Virus record (IMG/VR): IMGVR_UViG_3300026382_000040
Span: 1 to 34,086 of that record
Length of the DNA stretch: 34,086 bases
Direction: 5' to 3' (one strand)
Origin: a virus
The notes below the pieces were generated by a model, which saw only the letters and a list, made by a program, of their open reading frames with translations, ran no database searches and was not told the DNA's origin. Below, piece by piece: positions 8,240-15,023 of the stretch. A program made the translations under genes and the position numbers. Position 1 is the first letter of the stretch. The number at the start of each line of letters is the position of its first letter.

Positions 8240-8539
8240 TCAACCGTCGCTAGACGAATTTAACTCCTTCTTAAAGTGCTCCCTGAGCTCCTTTTCAGCC
8301 AATTTTCCGTTATTAATAACCCTGTTCAGGGCTGTTTCCAACCTCTGGAGGGCTCTGAGTTCCGAGAGTATCAGCTCCCACTTCTCCTTCGGACTCTCCA
8401 GCCACTCCTTGAATAGGGCCTCCTTGCATTCGTTGATAAGCTTCAAGAGCTCGTTCAAGCACGGCTCTAGGGCTTGCATCCTCTTGAATTGCTCCTGCAA
8501 GTGCTGGATTCTCTCCTCCAGCTTGCTGTAATACTCCAA
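8240..8539 (-). CDS. Coiled-coil protein overlapping the portal gene
   Basis: This 99-residue, all-helical Leu/Glu-rich protein (LEERIQHLQEQFKRMQ, then LRALQRLETALNRV) has heptad spacing. Its first 227 bases or so overlap the 3' end of the portal gene in another frame. Support for translation is strong: a TTG start at 8537-8539 lies five bases after AAGGAGG. No enzyme motif is visible. It precedes the scaffold gene and may assist portal or scaffold assembly, but that is inference. It could also be only a fortuitous frame, though the ribosome binding site and protein-like composition argue against this. Confidence 0.6.
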   Translation of the reverse strand: MEYYSKLEERIQHLQEQFKRMQALEPCLNELLKLINECKEALFKEWLESPKEKWELILSELRALQRLETALNRVINNGKLAEKELREHFKKELNSSSDG

Positions 8540-10280
8540 GTTGGCCTCCTTGTTGCATTTGAGGTTCTGTTAATAGTTTATCAACGGCCTTAAATCCTAG
8601 AAGCTGGAAGTAGCGTTTAACTACTTCATAAAGGTTTTTAGGTGTAGCAAGACCTAACTGCATCAGTTGAGGATACATACTCATTATCTCTTTCAGGTTT
8701 TGAAGCATTTGCTCCTTAGCCCCTACACCTACTCCAGCCTCAATTACCAAATCAAACTCACCCTTAAGGTCATCTGGTCTAATAACTAATGGCTCATTTG
8801 TAAGCCTTATCACAGTAGCTTGGTCTATAAAACGCTGATTAAGTTCAACTAGGAAACGGAATAGGTCTTTTACTCCGGTTTCAGCGAAAATACGAGCAAT
8901 AAGCTCAAGCCTTTGGTTGGCGGCCTGCATTATAAGCTGAATACCAGTAGCCGTTTTGTTCAACGACCTTGCGTCAAGCCCTTGATTGTAGCGGGTTATC
9001 CCAGTCCTGTTTTCCTTTATACCTTCCCAATATTCAAGGAAGTTATAAGTCCAGGGGGCTAAAGGCCTAACAGGGAAAGGCTGTATTGCCTGCTGAGGAT
9101 TACCGTCAACCCTGATATAGGAAGACCCACTTGAAAGGTCGTTAAGGTCAACTTTACTCCCATCTACAAAAACCTTCGGGTCGTTGTTGAGACCTATATT
9201 GACAATTATTTGCCTTATGATGGCCGTCTTAATATCTTGAACATCCTTAAGAACATCACCAAAACCTTTGCCCCAAATCTGGTAAGGCTCAAGGATTGGC
9301 GTTAAAACAAAGAACGGAGGGCGTTTGTAGATGTTCTCAACTACCCTCAGAATCTTATTTCCTACGACCGTTACGATTACATCTTCTAAAAGCCCGTCGC
9401 CGTTGATATCGTATTTCGTATAGCACTCATAAAGAGTAAAGTTACGCCTTGCATCGTCGGGTTGATTTACCATAAAATTCTTACTAGGCATTAAGGAAGG
9501 GTCAACTGAGGAAATAAAACTAGCTCCATTATCGCCTTCCTCTAGAAGCTCCCTAACTTTTTGCTCATCATACCAGCCGTCTTTTGCTCTTCTAAGTAAG
9601 TAATCAGCAGTAACAAGTTTTCTGTGAGCCACAAACGGGCTTTCTTCTATTCGCTTAGCATTCGGGTTAAAGATAAACTCAGAAGCGGGAATATTTTCAA
9701 GGATGGGCTGGTTCTTTGATAAGAGCTTGACCTTGAAGGTCAAGTCAATCATTCCGTTTTCAAGGGTTTTAGCCTCAATAATCTCAATGGCCGGGTCGTC
9801 TTTGGCCGCTAAATACTCGTCAATTCCAACAACTTGATTGAACTTCCTTTCCTCAAACTCCCTCACCCAGTAGGCCTTGATGATGCCCAGCCCTGTAATA
9901 AGTGCGTCCTTAAACCAGCGGTAGAAAATCATAAAGCCGGGATTTTGCCTCTGGATTTGCCAATTGATAAGTTTCTGCATTATTTCAGCCGACCTATCAT
10001 CCTCAACTGTTCTACCCTTTACAACTATTACATCCTGCCCGCCGAAAAAGATTCGCATCAGGCTAGGCATAGCCCACTCAATTTGGTCTGCGACATCGGT
10101 AGAGGTAAAGGAGTTGAGCTCAGCTAACTTCGGAAATTTCTTAGCGTAGTAATCCGGGTCTGCGTTATAAAGCTGATAGCGTTCTTTTACCTTCGGCTCT
10201 ATCTGAGACTGATAAAAACTCTCAGCATTCTGTATATCCTGCTGAACCTTACTTAAAAGCTCATCAGTGTTTACCTGCAC
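8313..10280 (-). CDS. Portal protein
   Basis: The 655-residue portal is the dodecameric channel at one capsid vertex through which DNA enters and leaves. Recognisable traits are an N-terminal helix rich in Tyr/Gln, the PSLMRIFFGGQDVI segment, WFKDALITGLGIIKAYWV (helical core) and EPYQIWGKGFGDVLKDVQD, followed by TGITRYNQGLDARSLNKTAT, a stretch typical of podovirus portals of the P22/SU10-like kind. The C-terminal 80 or so residues are low-complexity and Gln/Gly-rich. The GTG start at 10278-10280 follows AAAGGAG. Its 5' end overlaps the small membrane gene and its 3' end overlaps the coiled-coil gene at 8240-8539. Confidence 0.88.
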   Translation of the reverse strand: MQVNTDELLSKVQQDIQNAESFYQSQIEPKVKERYQLYNADPDYYAKKFPKLAELNSFTSTDVADQIEWAMPSLMRIFFGGQDVIVVKGRTVEDDRSAEIMQKLINWQIQRQNPGFMIFYRWFKDALITGLGIIKAYWVREFEERKFNQVVGIDEYLAAKDDPAIEIIEAKTLENGMIDLTFKVKLLSKNQPILENIPASEFIFNPNAKRIEESPFVAHRKLVTADYLLRRAKDGWYDEQKVRELLEEGDNGASFISSVDPSLMPSKNFMVNQPDDARRNFTLYECYTKYDINGDGLLEDVIVTVVGNKILRVVENIYKRPPFFVLTPILEPYQIWGKGFGDVLKDVQDIKTAIIRQIIVNIGLNNDPKVFVDGSKVDLNDLSSGSSYIRVDGNPQQAIQPFPVRPLAPWTYNFLEYWEGIKENRTGITRYNQGLDARSLNKTATGIQLIMQAANQRLELIARIFAETGVKDLFRFLVELNQRFIDQATVIRLTNEPLVIRPDDLKGEFDLVIEAGVGVGAKEQMLQNLKEIMSMYPQLMQLGLATPKNLYEVVKRYFQLLGFKAVDKLLTEPQMQQGGQLGVLQQAGGENPALAGAIQEDASPRAVLERALEAYQRMQGGPIQGVAGESEGEVGADTLGTQSPPEVGNSPEQGY

Positions 10281-10455
10281 GCTCCTTTACCTCCCTGAGA
10301 ATGAGTAAAAACGCAACTGCAAAGCAAATAATGGCGAATCCTCCAAAGACACCCGATGCAAAACAATGAGACTTTAAGAGATTTGATATAATAGCGTTGA
10401 CAATTCCTAAGCCTGCACTACCTAGTAAAACCTTTTCCTCAGCTGTAAATTTCAT
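10264..10455 (-). CDS. Small two-TM membrane protein
   Basis: The 63-residue protein has two probable membrane segments (about residues 9-26 and 32-53) and a charged C-terminal tail (REVKERAGKH). The ATG has GGAGG upstream. It is placed between terminase and portal, not with the lysis genes at 25553-27153, so a second holin or a membrane-acting virion factor are both possible. The family is not recognised. The end overlaps the portal start by 17 bases, which suggests coupled translation. Confidence 0.65.
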   Translation of the reverse strand: MKFTAEEKVLLGSAGLGIVNAIISNLLKSHCFASGVFGGFAIICFAVAFLLILREVKERAGKH

Positions 10456-10465
10456 TTCTAACCTC

Positions 10466-11917
10466 CTAAACTGGACTCCATTTCAGCGTCGGAGCTACCT
10501 CTACCCTGCGTGGTGCAGGGGGTTTGGCTATTTGCTCCTGATAAGCAAGGGCGTCAATCAGGTCGTCGTGCTTACCTCTCGGAAAAGTGAGAAGCTCCGT
10601 TTCCATCTCATCCAGCCAATCGGCTAGGTCTGGGAAGTAGATAAGCCCTTGCTGGAATCTAGGCTGAAGTGCTTTAATTCTAATCTCTTTCTGTTTTGAG
10701 GCCTTTAGCTCTTCAATGTTGAAAAAGATGTTACGACGACGCATTTCTTTCTCAAGGAAATGCTGAAATGCCGCCTGATATTGGACTTTTTCTATTCCAA
10801 CCAATACAGGACGGTATTTCTGAACGGCCCAGAATAGCTTTTCCATCGTCGTAGAGGGGTCAAAACGACCGTAAATCACATCAAGCACATACCAACGGTT
10901 GTTCTCATCCACAGCAACGACACAGATGGCTGTATAGTCTGCTGTTTCCTTTTCAGATATCGCAAGGTCAACCGTGATATAGACCCTGCAACTCTGGGCT
11001 AATTTCTGTTTTTCATTCGGCGAATAGTAGCGAAACCACTCACGCCTGAACACCTGATTTTCGGCCGCAATACTTTGGCATAGACGCTCTCTATACCAAA
11101 TTTCAAGTTTTCCAGCCTTACGGTAGGCCTCTTTTTCCTTTAACAGGTAGTCCAGCGAGAATTTTTCAGGCCAAGTTGGATTTCCAACCTCGTCAAGAGC
11201 GGGTATTCTCATCGTTTTAAAGCCTAGCTCTTTAGAGTGTTCAAAGACTCTCTCAATCAAGCACTTTTCGCCGAGATTATTACCTATCATAAAAATCCTT
11301 GAGTTCTTACCTAACGGCTTAACATCACTTAAAAACCAGTCCCAGTCCTTCTCTAAAATAGTTGGGCTCTGAGCGTCCTCAAAGTCTTGGACGTCATCCA
11401 TAATAACGATATCAGGCCTGCGACCGTTCCAGTTTATACCTCTTAGCGTAGCACCTTTTCCGTAGGCCTCAATCCTAACTCTACAATTCTCCCAGTCGTG
11501 CAGTTCTACCTCGTAAGCCTCAGCTGATTGCTCAACTACCTGCTTGGTATTGAGCTGAAAGAGGGGGTCGGACTGGTGAATAGCAGCGATTTCCTTTAGC
11601 TTCTTTGAAGCGTTGCGTTGATTTCGCAAGACTAAAACGATATACTGCTCAGCTTGTGAGGGAAACATCAAGCGATAAAGAGGGAAAGCTTTTGAGACAT
11701 ATTCGCTTTTAGCACTTTCCCTGAAGGCCTCAATTGCAAAGTTTTCCTTGCCGTGCAGGAGAATATCAGAAATTTGATAGTGAAAATCGGCGGGCTTTAC
11801 CCAGTTCTGGGTATCAGCAAGCAACAAATAATAAAAAGCGGGCAAAGAACTCCTAGCCCGCCTAAGCACTTCTACATAGAGATTTTCAATATCTACCTTT
11901 TTTCTACGCCTTCTCAA
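10466..11917 (-). CDS. terL: Terminase large subunit
   Basis: This 483-residue DNA-packaging motor has an N-terminal ATPase and a C-terminal nuclease. The Walker A-like loop is FRESAKS (residues 65-71), a deviant P-loop common in terminases. Walker B is DIVIMDDVQD (169-178), with the catalytic acid following. The RNase H-like nuclease shows TVDLAIS (D317), VGIEKVQ (E376) and KHDDLIDALAY (D451/D452/D455). Length is complete for the family. The start is TTG at 11915-11917 after GGGAG with five bases between, so the annotation relies on an uncommon start codon. It follows the small subunit, separated by a perfect 11-bp hairpin. Confidence 0.9.
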   Translation of the reverse strand: MRRRRKKVDIENLYVEVLRRARSSLPAFYYLLLADTQNWVKPADFHYQISDILLHGKENFAIEAFRESAKSEYVSKAFPLYRLMFPSQAEQYIVLVLRNQRNASKKLKEIAAIHQSDPLFQLNTKQVVEQSAEAYEVELHDWENCRVRIEAYGKGATLRGINWNGRRPDIVIMDDVQDFEDAQSPTILEKDWDWFLSDVKPLGKNSRIFMIGNNLGEKCLIERVFEHSKELGFKTMRIPALDEVGNPTWPEKFSLDYLLKEKEAYRKAGKLEIWYRERLCQSIAAENQVFRREWFRYYSPNEKQKLAQSCRVYITVDLAISEKETADYTAICVVAVDENNRWYVLDVIYGRFDPSTTMEKLFWAVQKYRPVLVGIEKVQYQAAFQHFLEKEMRRRNIFFNIEELKASKQKEIRIKALQPRFQQGLIYFPDLADWLDEMETELLTFPRGKHDDLIDALAYQEQIAKPPAPRRVEVAPTLKWSPV

Positions 11918-11938
11918 TCAATCTCCCTAACTTACTCA

Positions 11939-11964
11939 CTATAACAAATCAATATTTGTTATAG
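11939..11964. promoter_or_regulatory. Perfect 11-bp hairpin between terminase genes
   Basis: CTATAACAAAT (11939-11949) and ATTTGTTATAG (11954-11964) are exact inverted copies around the loop CAAT. The element sits right after the small-subunit stop and before the large-subunit ribosome binding site. It is AT-rich with no T-run, so it is a poor terminator. It could tune large-subunit expression, protect mRNA, or be a protein-recognised DNA site such as the packaging start. Confidence 0.6.
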
Positions 11965-11965
11965 C

Positions 11966-12358
11966 CTACTCAAGCCCTTGCTCTTCAAGGCGTTTCTTAA
12001 CTTCAAGCAGGCGATTTTGAACATTCAAATCAAGCCCGCCCGAGAGCTCTAGCTTTTCCGCTAGCTCTCCCCTCATCTTAAAAAATAGCTCTATTGCTCG
12101 TGTATTTCCTTTTCTTGCTTTTTCTATTAGTGCTCTCATTACATCAGAGTAGTATTTAGCTGATGCCTTTCTAACTAACTGAGCTCTGAGCTCGTAAAAA
12201 TCAGCAGAACCTATCTCAGCAATTCTTTTTCTGATGTAATTGTAGTTAAGCCCTGCTTTCTCGCAAGCTTGAAGCAGGTTAAGCTCCCAATTCTCGGGCT
12301 CACACCATACCAAGAGCAACTTCTGAAGTTTTTTAGGTAGCCTTTCAAACTCAAGCAT
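11966..12358 (-). CDS. terS: Terminase small subunit
   Basis: This 130-residue helical protein has an N-terminal helix-turn-helix-like region (residues about 25-50, NLLQACEKAGLNYNYIRKRI). A long central helix follows, then a segment GNTRAIELFFKMRGEL that is typical of small terminase subunits and related phage DNA-recognition proteins. It ends in a charged helix. The position just upstream of the large subunit, on the same strand, settles the call. By family knowledge it forms a ring that recognises the packaging site and stimulates the motor. The ATG is preceded by GAGAGGG. Confidence 0.82.
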   Translation of the reverse strand: MLEFERLPKKLQKLLLVWCEPENWELNLLQACEKAGLNYNYIRKRIAEIGSADFYELRAQLVRKASAKYYSDVMRALIEKARKGNTRAIELFFKMRGELAEKLELSGGLDLNVQNRLLEVKKRLEEQGLE

Positions 12359-12404
12359 TCCGTTACCCTCTCGCTACTCACTCTAACGACTGTTTTTCAC
12401 TTTT

Positions 12405-12668
12405 TCAACCGTCTCCAAGCGAACTAATCCATTCCTTGAGCTCTCTAGGGTCAAATCGCCATTTACCGTCGGGCAACTTCTTAGCAGGAATTACCCCCGC
12501 TTCAGCCAACCTCTGAACATATCTTTCCCCAACATTGAGCACAAAAGCCACCTCCACAGGTCTCATCAACCGTGAAAAACAAACTTCCGTTTCTAGACTC
12601 TCTATGTCCTCCCTCTCTCGTTCACCGATTCGCCCTCTATTCCCTTTTTCTCTCCTCTCTAATACCAT
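12405..12668 (-). CDS. Small MerR/excisionase-like HTH protein
   Basis: The 87-residue protein has a C-terminal DNA-binding domain (residues about 35-84: PVEVAFVLNVGERYVQRLAE, then a wing with GKWRFDPRELKEWI) of the type seen in excisionases and MerR-like helix-turn-helix proteins. The first 33 residues are charged and may be dispensable. An internal ATG (residue 36, in LMRPVEV) would give just the domain. A role in late transcription or DNA packaging is plausible from its place between resolvase and terminase, but is not shown. The sequence coding SRLMR is part of a 17-base repeat shared with the resolvase gene. Confidence 0.75.
   Translation of the reverse strand: MVLERREKGNRGRIGEREREDIESLETEVCFSRLMRPVEVAFVLNVGERYVQRLAEAGVIPAKKLPDGKWRFDPRELKEWISSLGDG
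12560..12576. repeat. 17-bp direct repeat, copy A
   Basis: GTCTCATCAACCGTGAA at 12560-12576 recurs exactly at 12959-12975. On the coding strand both encode Ser-Arg-Leu-Met-Arg in frame, in two unrelated proteins. Confidence 0.85.
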
Positions 12669-12713
12669 CGCACCCCCAAATCGGATTTGAGCGAATATAT
12701 CAACGCTGGAGTG

Positions 12714-13175
12714 TTATTCCGATTTTATGGTAAATTTCCGACGGCCGAACTCGGCAATCAGCACGGCTTCCGCCCGTCCATCCTTCTTTTTTATATCAGC
12801 GTGAGGAAAAAGGGAAAGTGCTTTTTGAATGGAAAAGAGTTTGCGTTCTTTTTTGTTGAGCTTCCCAGGGTAGTGGAACTCCTTTTGCCAAGTCCGGGGT
12901 GGAACTTCCTCTAACGGTATTTCAAGAGCAATAAGGGAGCCTAATAACTCTCCGTAGTGTCTCATCAACCGTGAAGTTGAGACAACACCTTGTTTCGGAA
13001 AGGGTTGCTGTTTCTCTATAAAGACACGCAAGATTTTATTCCTTCTCTCTTTTATTAATTTTACAAACTCAAAAAGCGAAGGCATATCAAAAAGCTCAAG
13101 ACTTGAAGCGTCTAGCGACAAAAAGCTGATTGCTCCTTTTTTTCCAGGGTCTATTCCAACTATCAGCTTTTCCAT
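12714..13175 (-). CDS. RuvC-like Holliday junction resolvase
   Basis: The 153-residue RNase H-fold nuclease cuts branched DNA made during replication or recombination, clearing it before packaging. Visible motifs are LIVGIDPGKKGAISFL (first acidic residue D9), VFIEKQQPF (second acid, E54), and a C-terminal DGRAEAVLIAEFGRR helix carrying the last acids, in the usual RuvC order. The Lys-rich stretch before it would bind DNA. Length fits phage RuvC-like enzymes. The start ATG has a GGAGG leader, and it is the first gene of the leftward arm, just downstream of a good promoter (13195-13223). Confidence 0.82.
   Translation of the reverse strand: MEKLIVGIDPGKKGAISFLSLDASSLELFDMPSLFEFVKLIKERRNKILRVFIEKQQPFPKQGVVSTSRLMRHYGELLGSLIALEIPLEEVPPRTWQKEFHYPGKLNKKERKLFSIQKALSLFPHADIKKKDGRAEAVLIAEFGRRKFTIKSE
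12959..12975. repeat. 17-bp direct repeat, copy B
   Basis: Second exact copy of the element at 12560-12576, 399 bases away, here inside the resolvase gene and in the same codon phase. Confidence 0.85.
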
Positions 13176-13194
13176 TGTTTCCTCCAGCTCAATT

Positions 13195-13223
13195 ATTTTA
13201 CACTAGTTAAATCAGAAATGCAA
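13195..13223 (-). promoter_or_regulatory. Leftward (late arm) sigma70-type promoter
   Basis: On the minus strand TTGCAT (13218-13223), a 17-base spacer and TAAAAT (13195-13200) make a good vegetative promoter about 20 bases before the resolvase start. It is the only clear leftward promoter seen between 13176 and 13558, and could drive the whole structural and lysis arm. Confidence 0.65.
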
Positions 13224-13287
13224 GTTTCTTTTACTCTCAATTATTCTCTCTAAATAACTCTTACTTAAATCTCTCTCTTTTAAATAG

Positions 13288-13325
13288 AGAAAGGCGAAGC
13301 GCTATAAAAAGCGCTTCGCCTTTCT
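13288..13325. terminator. Long perfect hairpin between divergent arms
   Basis: A 14-bp perfect inverted repeat (13290-13303 with 13310-13323, loop ATAAAA) extends to 16 bp. A short T-rich stretch follows on both strands, so it can act as a weak bidirectional terminator. It lies between divergent promoters, where it would insulate one arm from stray transcription of the other. A replication or packaging site is an alternative. The surrounding 13224-13406 holds no gene I can support. Confidence 0.6.
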
Positions 13326-13406
13326 TAAAGAATTTATAAGGGCGTGGAGGTTTTGTGAGAAAAGGGCTCGGAAGGTGGGTTTTGTTTTCGTTAAATAGAT
13401 TTTTGG

Positions 13407-13480
13407 TATCGTAAAAAAGAAGTCTGATATAGTGAACGGTGGTCTAACTATCGTAAAAAAGAAGTCTGATATAGTAAACG
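13407..13480. repeat. Two 32-bp iteron-like direct repeats
   Basis: A 32-base unit (13407-13438) returns at 13449-13480 with one mismatch, 42 bases apart, which is four helical turns. Each unit has ACTAT/ATAGT-type ends in opposite orientation around an A-rich middle. A shortened third copy starts near 13487 (TAACTATAGCGAA). Phased repeats directly before a gene that looks like a replication initiator are typical of iteron origins. They could equally be operators of the promoter at 13500. Confidence 0.7.
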
Positions 13481-13499
13481 ATAACTTAACTATAGCGAA

Positions 13500-13527
13500 T
13501 TGCTTTTTCCTTTTCATTATATATAAT
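13500..13527 (+). promoter_or_regulatory. Rightward promoter for the Rep-like gene
   Basis: TTGCTT (13500-13505), a 16-base spacer and a consensus TATAAT (13522-13527), directly downstream of the 32-bp repeats. A protein bound to the repeats would control it. Confidence 0.65.
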
Positions 13528-13558
13528 TAAGGAAAACAACTTTTAAAGGAGGTGCAGG

Positions 13559-14248
13559 ATGTATACAGCAACCTTTTTAGCCGATGTCCCTCTTTGTCGT
13601 GCGACACTCTCAAAAGGCAAGAGAGTGCTAAAAGACTACGAGGTGAGACACACGGTTTCACCGCTCACTTACAAGCTCATCCTTGCGTCGTGGCAAGACA
13701 AGAGAATTACTAGTAGCCTTGTTTCCCAACTTACAAAAGCTCCGACTAGCCTAGTTTTCAGAAAACTAGAGGAAGAGCTTAGGTTAGTTTCTCTCTCAGA
13801 GAGAAAAGAGAAAGAAAGTCCCTTCCTCCAGGTTTTTGAAGTAAGCGAAATAAAGCCATTTGGCCGGGAAAGACGCATAGATTACGAGTTAAAGAACTTC
13901 AAAGAGCTCTTTGAGGATGGCCGTCGCTGTAAATTTTCTATTGAGGAACTACGGGCGTGTGGAAGCAATACGCCCGTAGATTTGTTAGTGTTGCTACTTT
14001 CAAAGCGTCCACAGAAAAAAAATTATAGCGAATTCCTTGCTATGTATCTACTTGGTATCCCGCTTGTTTTCCTAGATGAGCTTGAGAAGGAAGGGTTAGC
14101 TTTTTCTTATGTCCAGCGAATCAACCGGGCTCGTGAACGGGTTTTGAAGGCCTGCAAGCTATTGAATCTCAGTGTCTCCTACGAGCTCACCCGCATTCCA
14201 GTCGGCCGTTATACAGCCCGTTGGTTTAAAGTTTTAGAGTTTAAATAA
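13559..14248 (+). CDS. Putative replication initiator (Rep-like, winged helix)
   Basis: The 229-residue protein looks like two winged-helix domains, as in plasmid Rep_3-type initiators. Residues 36-80 (TYKLILASWQDKRITSSLVS, then LVFRKLEEELRLV) would be the first domain. Residues 150-229 end in a helix, then LLNLSVSYELTRIPVGRYTA and a final strand WFKVLEF, much like the C-terminus of that family. No catalytic motif is needed for such proteins. Support from context: phased 32-bp repeats and an AT-rich promoter lie just upstream, and the primase-helicase is downstream. It could instead be a transcription regulator. A 10-bp perfect hairpin (13949-13979) lies inside the gene. The start follows AAGGAGGTGCAGG. 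Confidence 0.5.
   Translation: MYTATFLADVPLCRATLSKGKRVLKDYEVRHTVSPLTYKLILASWQDKRITSSLVSQLTKAPTSLVFRKLEEELRLVSLSERKEKESPFLQVFEVSEIKPFGRERRIDYELKNFKELFEDGRRCKFSIEELRACGSNTPVDLLVLLLSKRPQKKNYSEFLAMYLLGIPLVFLDELEKEGLAFSYVQRINRARERVLKACKLLNLSVSYELTRIPVGRYTARWFKVLEFK
13949..13979. repeat. Perfect 10-bp hairpin inside the Rep-like gene
   Basis: CTACGGGCGT (13949-13958) and ACGCCCGTAG (13970-13979) are exact inverted copies around an 11-base loop, inside coding sequence and without a T-run. Confidence 0.8.
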
Positions 14249-14303
14249 GCCTTGAGACACAAGACTTTAACGCTTTTCGTTCTTTAAAAGTTGAATAAGG
14301 GGG

Positions 14304-14332
14304 TTGACAAAGGAGGAGGGAGGGAATATCAT
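14304..14332 (+). promoter_or_regulatory. Consensus sigma70-type promoter
   Basis: TTGACA (14304-14309), a 17-base spacer and TATCAT (14327-14332), ahead of the two small genes at 14365 and 14649. It lies in the 116-base gap after the Rep-like gene, so the two small genes form their own unit, ended by the terminator at 14933. Confidence 0.75.
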
Positions 14333-14364
14333 TAGTGATAGAAAAACGATTAAGGAGGTGTGAG

Positions 14365-14634
14365 ATGGTAAAAAAGATTGAAAGAATTTTGAAAAAATTA
14401 AACGAGGTAGGGTTAAAGTCGTTTTGCGTCAATGACGAAAATGACAAGTATTACATAGATTGGTCTAGCTCCCCTCTCCGTATAGAGGTGAGCGAATTAG
14501 ACGAATACGAAGACCCCTCTTGGCCCATTTGGGGTCAGGAACTCAGGGAGGAGAATGGAAAACTCCTCCTTGAGGAAGGTCGCCCGTCTCTAGACGGTTC
14601 TTTCGGGAGGGTTGAAGAGGGAGTAAAAAACTGA
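14365..14634 (+). CDS. Unknown small acidic protein (89 aa)
   Basis: The ATG at 14365 is chosen because it lies four bases after AAGGAGGTG; an earlier in-frame codon at 14335 has no binding site. The 89-residue product has a short basic helix (KKIERILKKLNEVG), a beta-rich middle (YYIDWSSSPLRIEVSEL) and an acidic, Trp-containing end. It has no membrane segment or known motif. It is likely an early, host-directed or regulatory protein from its own promoter and size. It has the same style as the genes at 14649, 18280 and 18611, with which it shares its start cassette. Confidence 0.65.
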   Translation: MVKKIERILKKLNEVGLKSFCVNDENDKYYIDWSSSPLRIEVSELDEYEDPSWPIWGQELREENGKLLLEEGRPSLDGSFGRVEEGVKN

Positions 14635-14648
14635 AAAGGAGGTGCGAG

Positions 14649-14909
14649 ATGAGAAGGTTTAGCGAGGAAGTAAGCTGGAGGAAAATATACCCTCTTTTAA
14701 AAGAACTTGAGGGAAAAGATATCTCCTCCTTTTGGGGCTGGTATAGAGGAGGAGATTTCCCAGTCTCTTATACAATCAGGAAAGTAAGATATAACAAAAT
14801 AATCGTTAGATGCAAACAAGGTGGGAGAGTTTGGGACTTAGCACTAAAGCCATCCAAATTTCTAGAAAGAATAGATTGGGATATTGCTAGGTTTGAGCTG
14901 AATTTTTAG
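14649..14909 (+). CDS. Unknown small basic protein (86 aa)
   Basis: This 86-residue protein, rich in Arg, Lys and Trp (SSFWGWYRGGDFPVSYTIR, then RYNKIIVRCKQGGRVWDLA), probably forms a small beta-barrel-like domain followed by a helix. It follows the 14365 gene after 14 bases, with the same AAGGAGGTG-CGAG-ATG start cassette, and is the last gene before a strong terminator. The family is not recognised. A small aromatic, basic beta protein could bind nucleic acid, which is a guess. Confidence 0.65.
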   Translation: MRRFSEEVSWRKIYPLLKELEGKDISSFWGWYRGGDFPVSYTIRKVRYNKIIVRCKQGGRVWDLALKPSKFLERIDWDIARFELNF

Positions 14910-14932
14910 AGGGCTTCAGCCTTCTTTTTGCT

Positions 14933-14959
14933 AAAAGCCCCTTTAAGGGGCTTTTTTTT
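14933..14959 (+). terminator. Intrinsic terminator
   Basis: AAAAGCCCC (14933-14941) and GGGGCTTTT (14947-14955) pair around a small loop and run into a T-tract. A second hairpin (TGCCC with GGGGCA, 14961-14980) follows at once. The unit ends the two small genes and separates them from the primase gene. Confidence 0.85.
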
Positions 14960-14985
14960 ATGCCCTCGTTTTTGGGGGCATTATA

Positions 14986-15006
14986 ATTTCACTTACTCCA
15001 CCTCAA
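14986..15006. repeat. 21-bp direct repeat, copy A (primase leader)
   Basis: Bases 14986-15006, just before the primase ribosome binding site, are identical to 15393-15413 inside the primase coding sequence. Key words are ATTTCACTTAC then TCCACCTCAA. Confidence 0.9.
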
Positions 15007-15023
15007 GCCGAAGGAGGTAAAAA

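Noticed and set aside
12687-12914. Rightward 75-residue frame
   Set aside because: Lies antisense to the resolvase gene, which has clear family motifs; no binding site and unnatural composition.
13302-13517. Leftward 71-residue frame with repeated FTISDFFFTI
   Set aside because: It is only the translation of the 32-bp direct repeats and the hairpin; no ribosome binding site, and it overlaps the promoter region.
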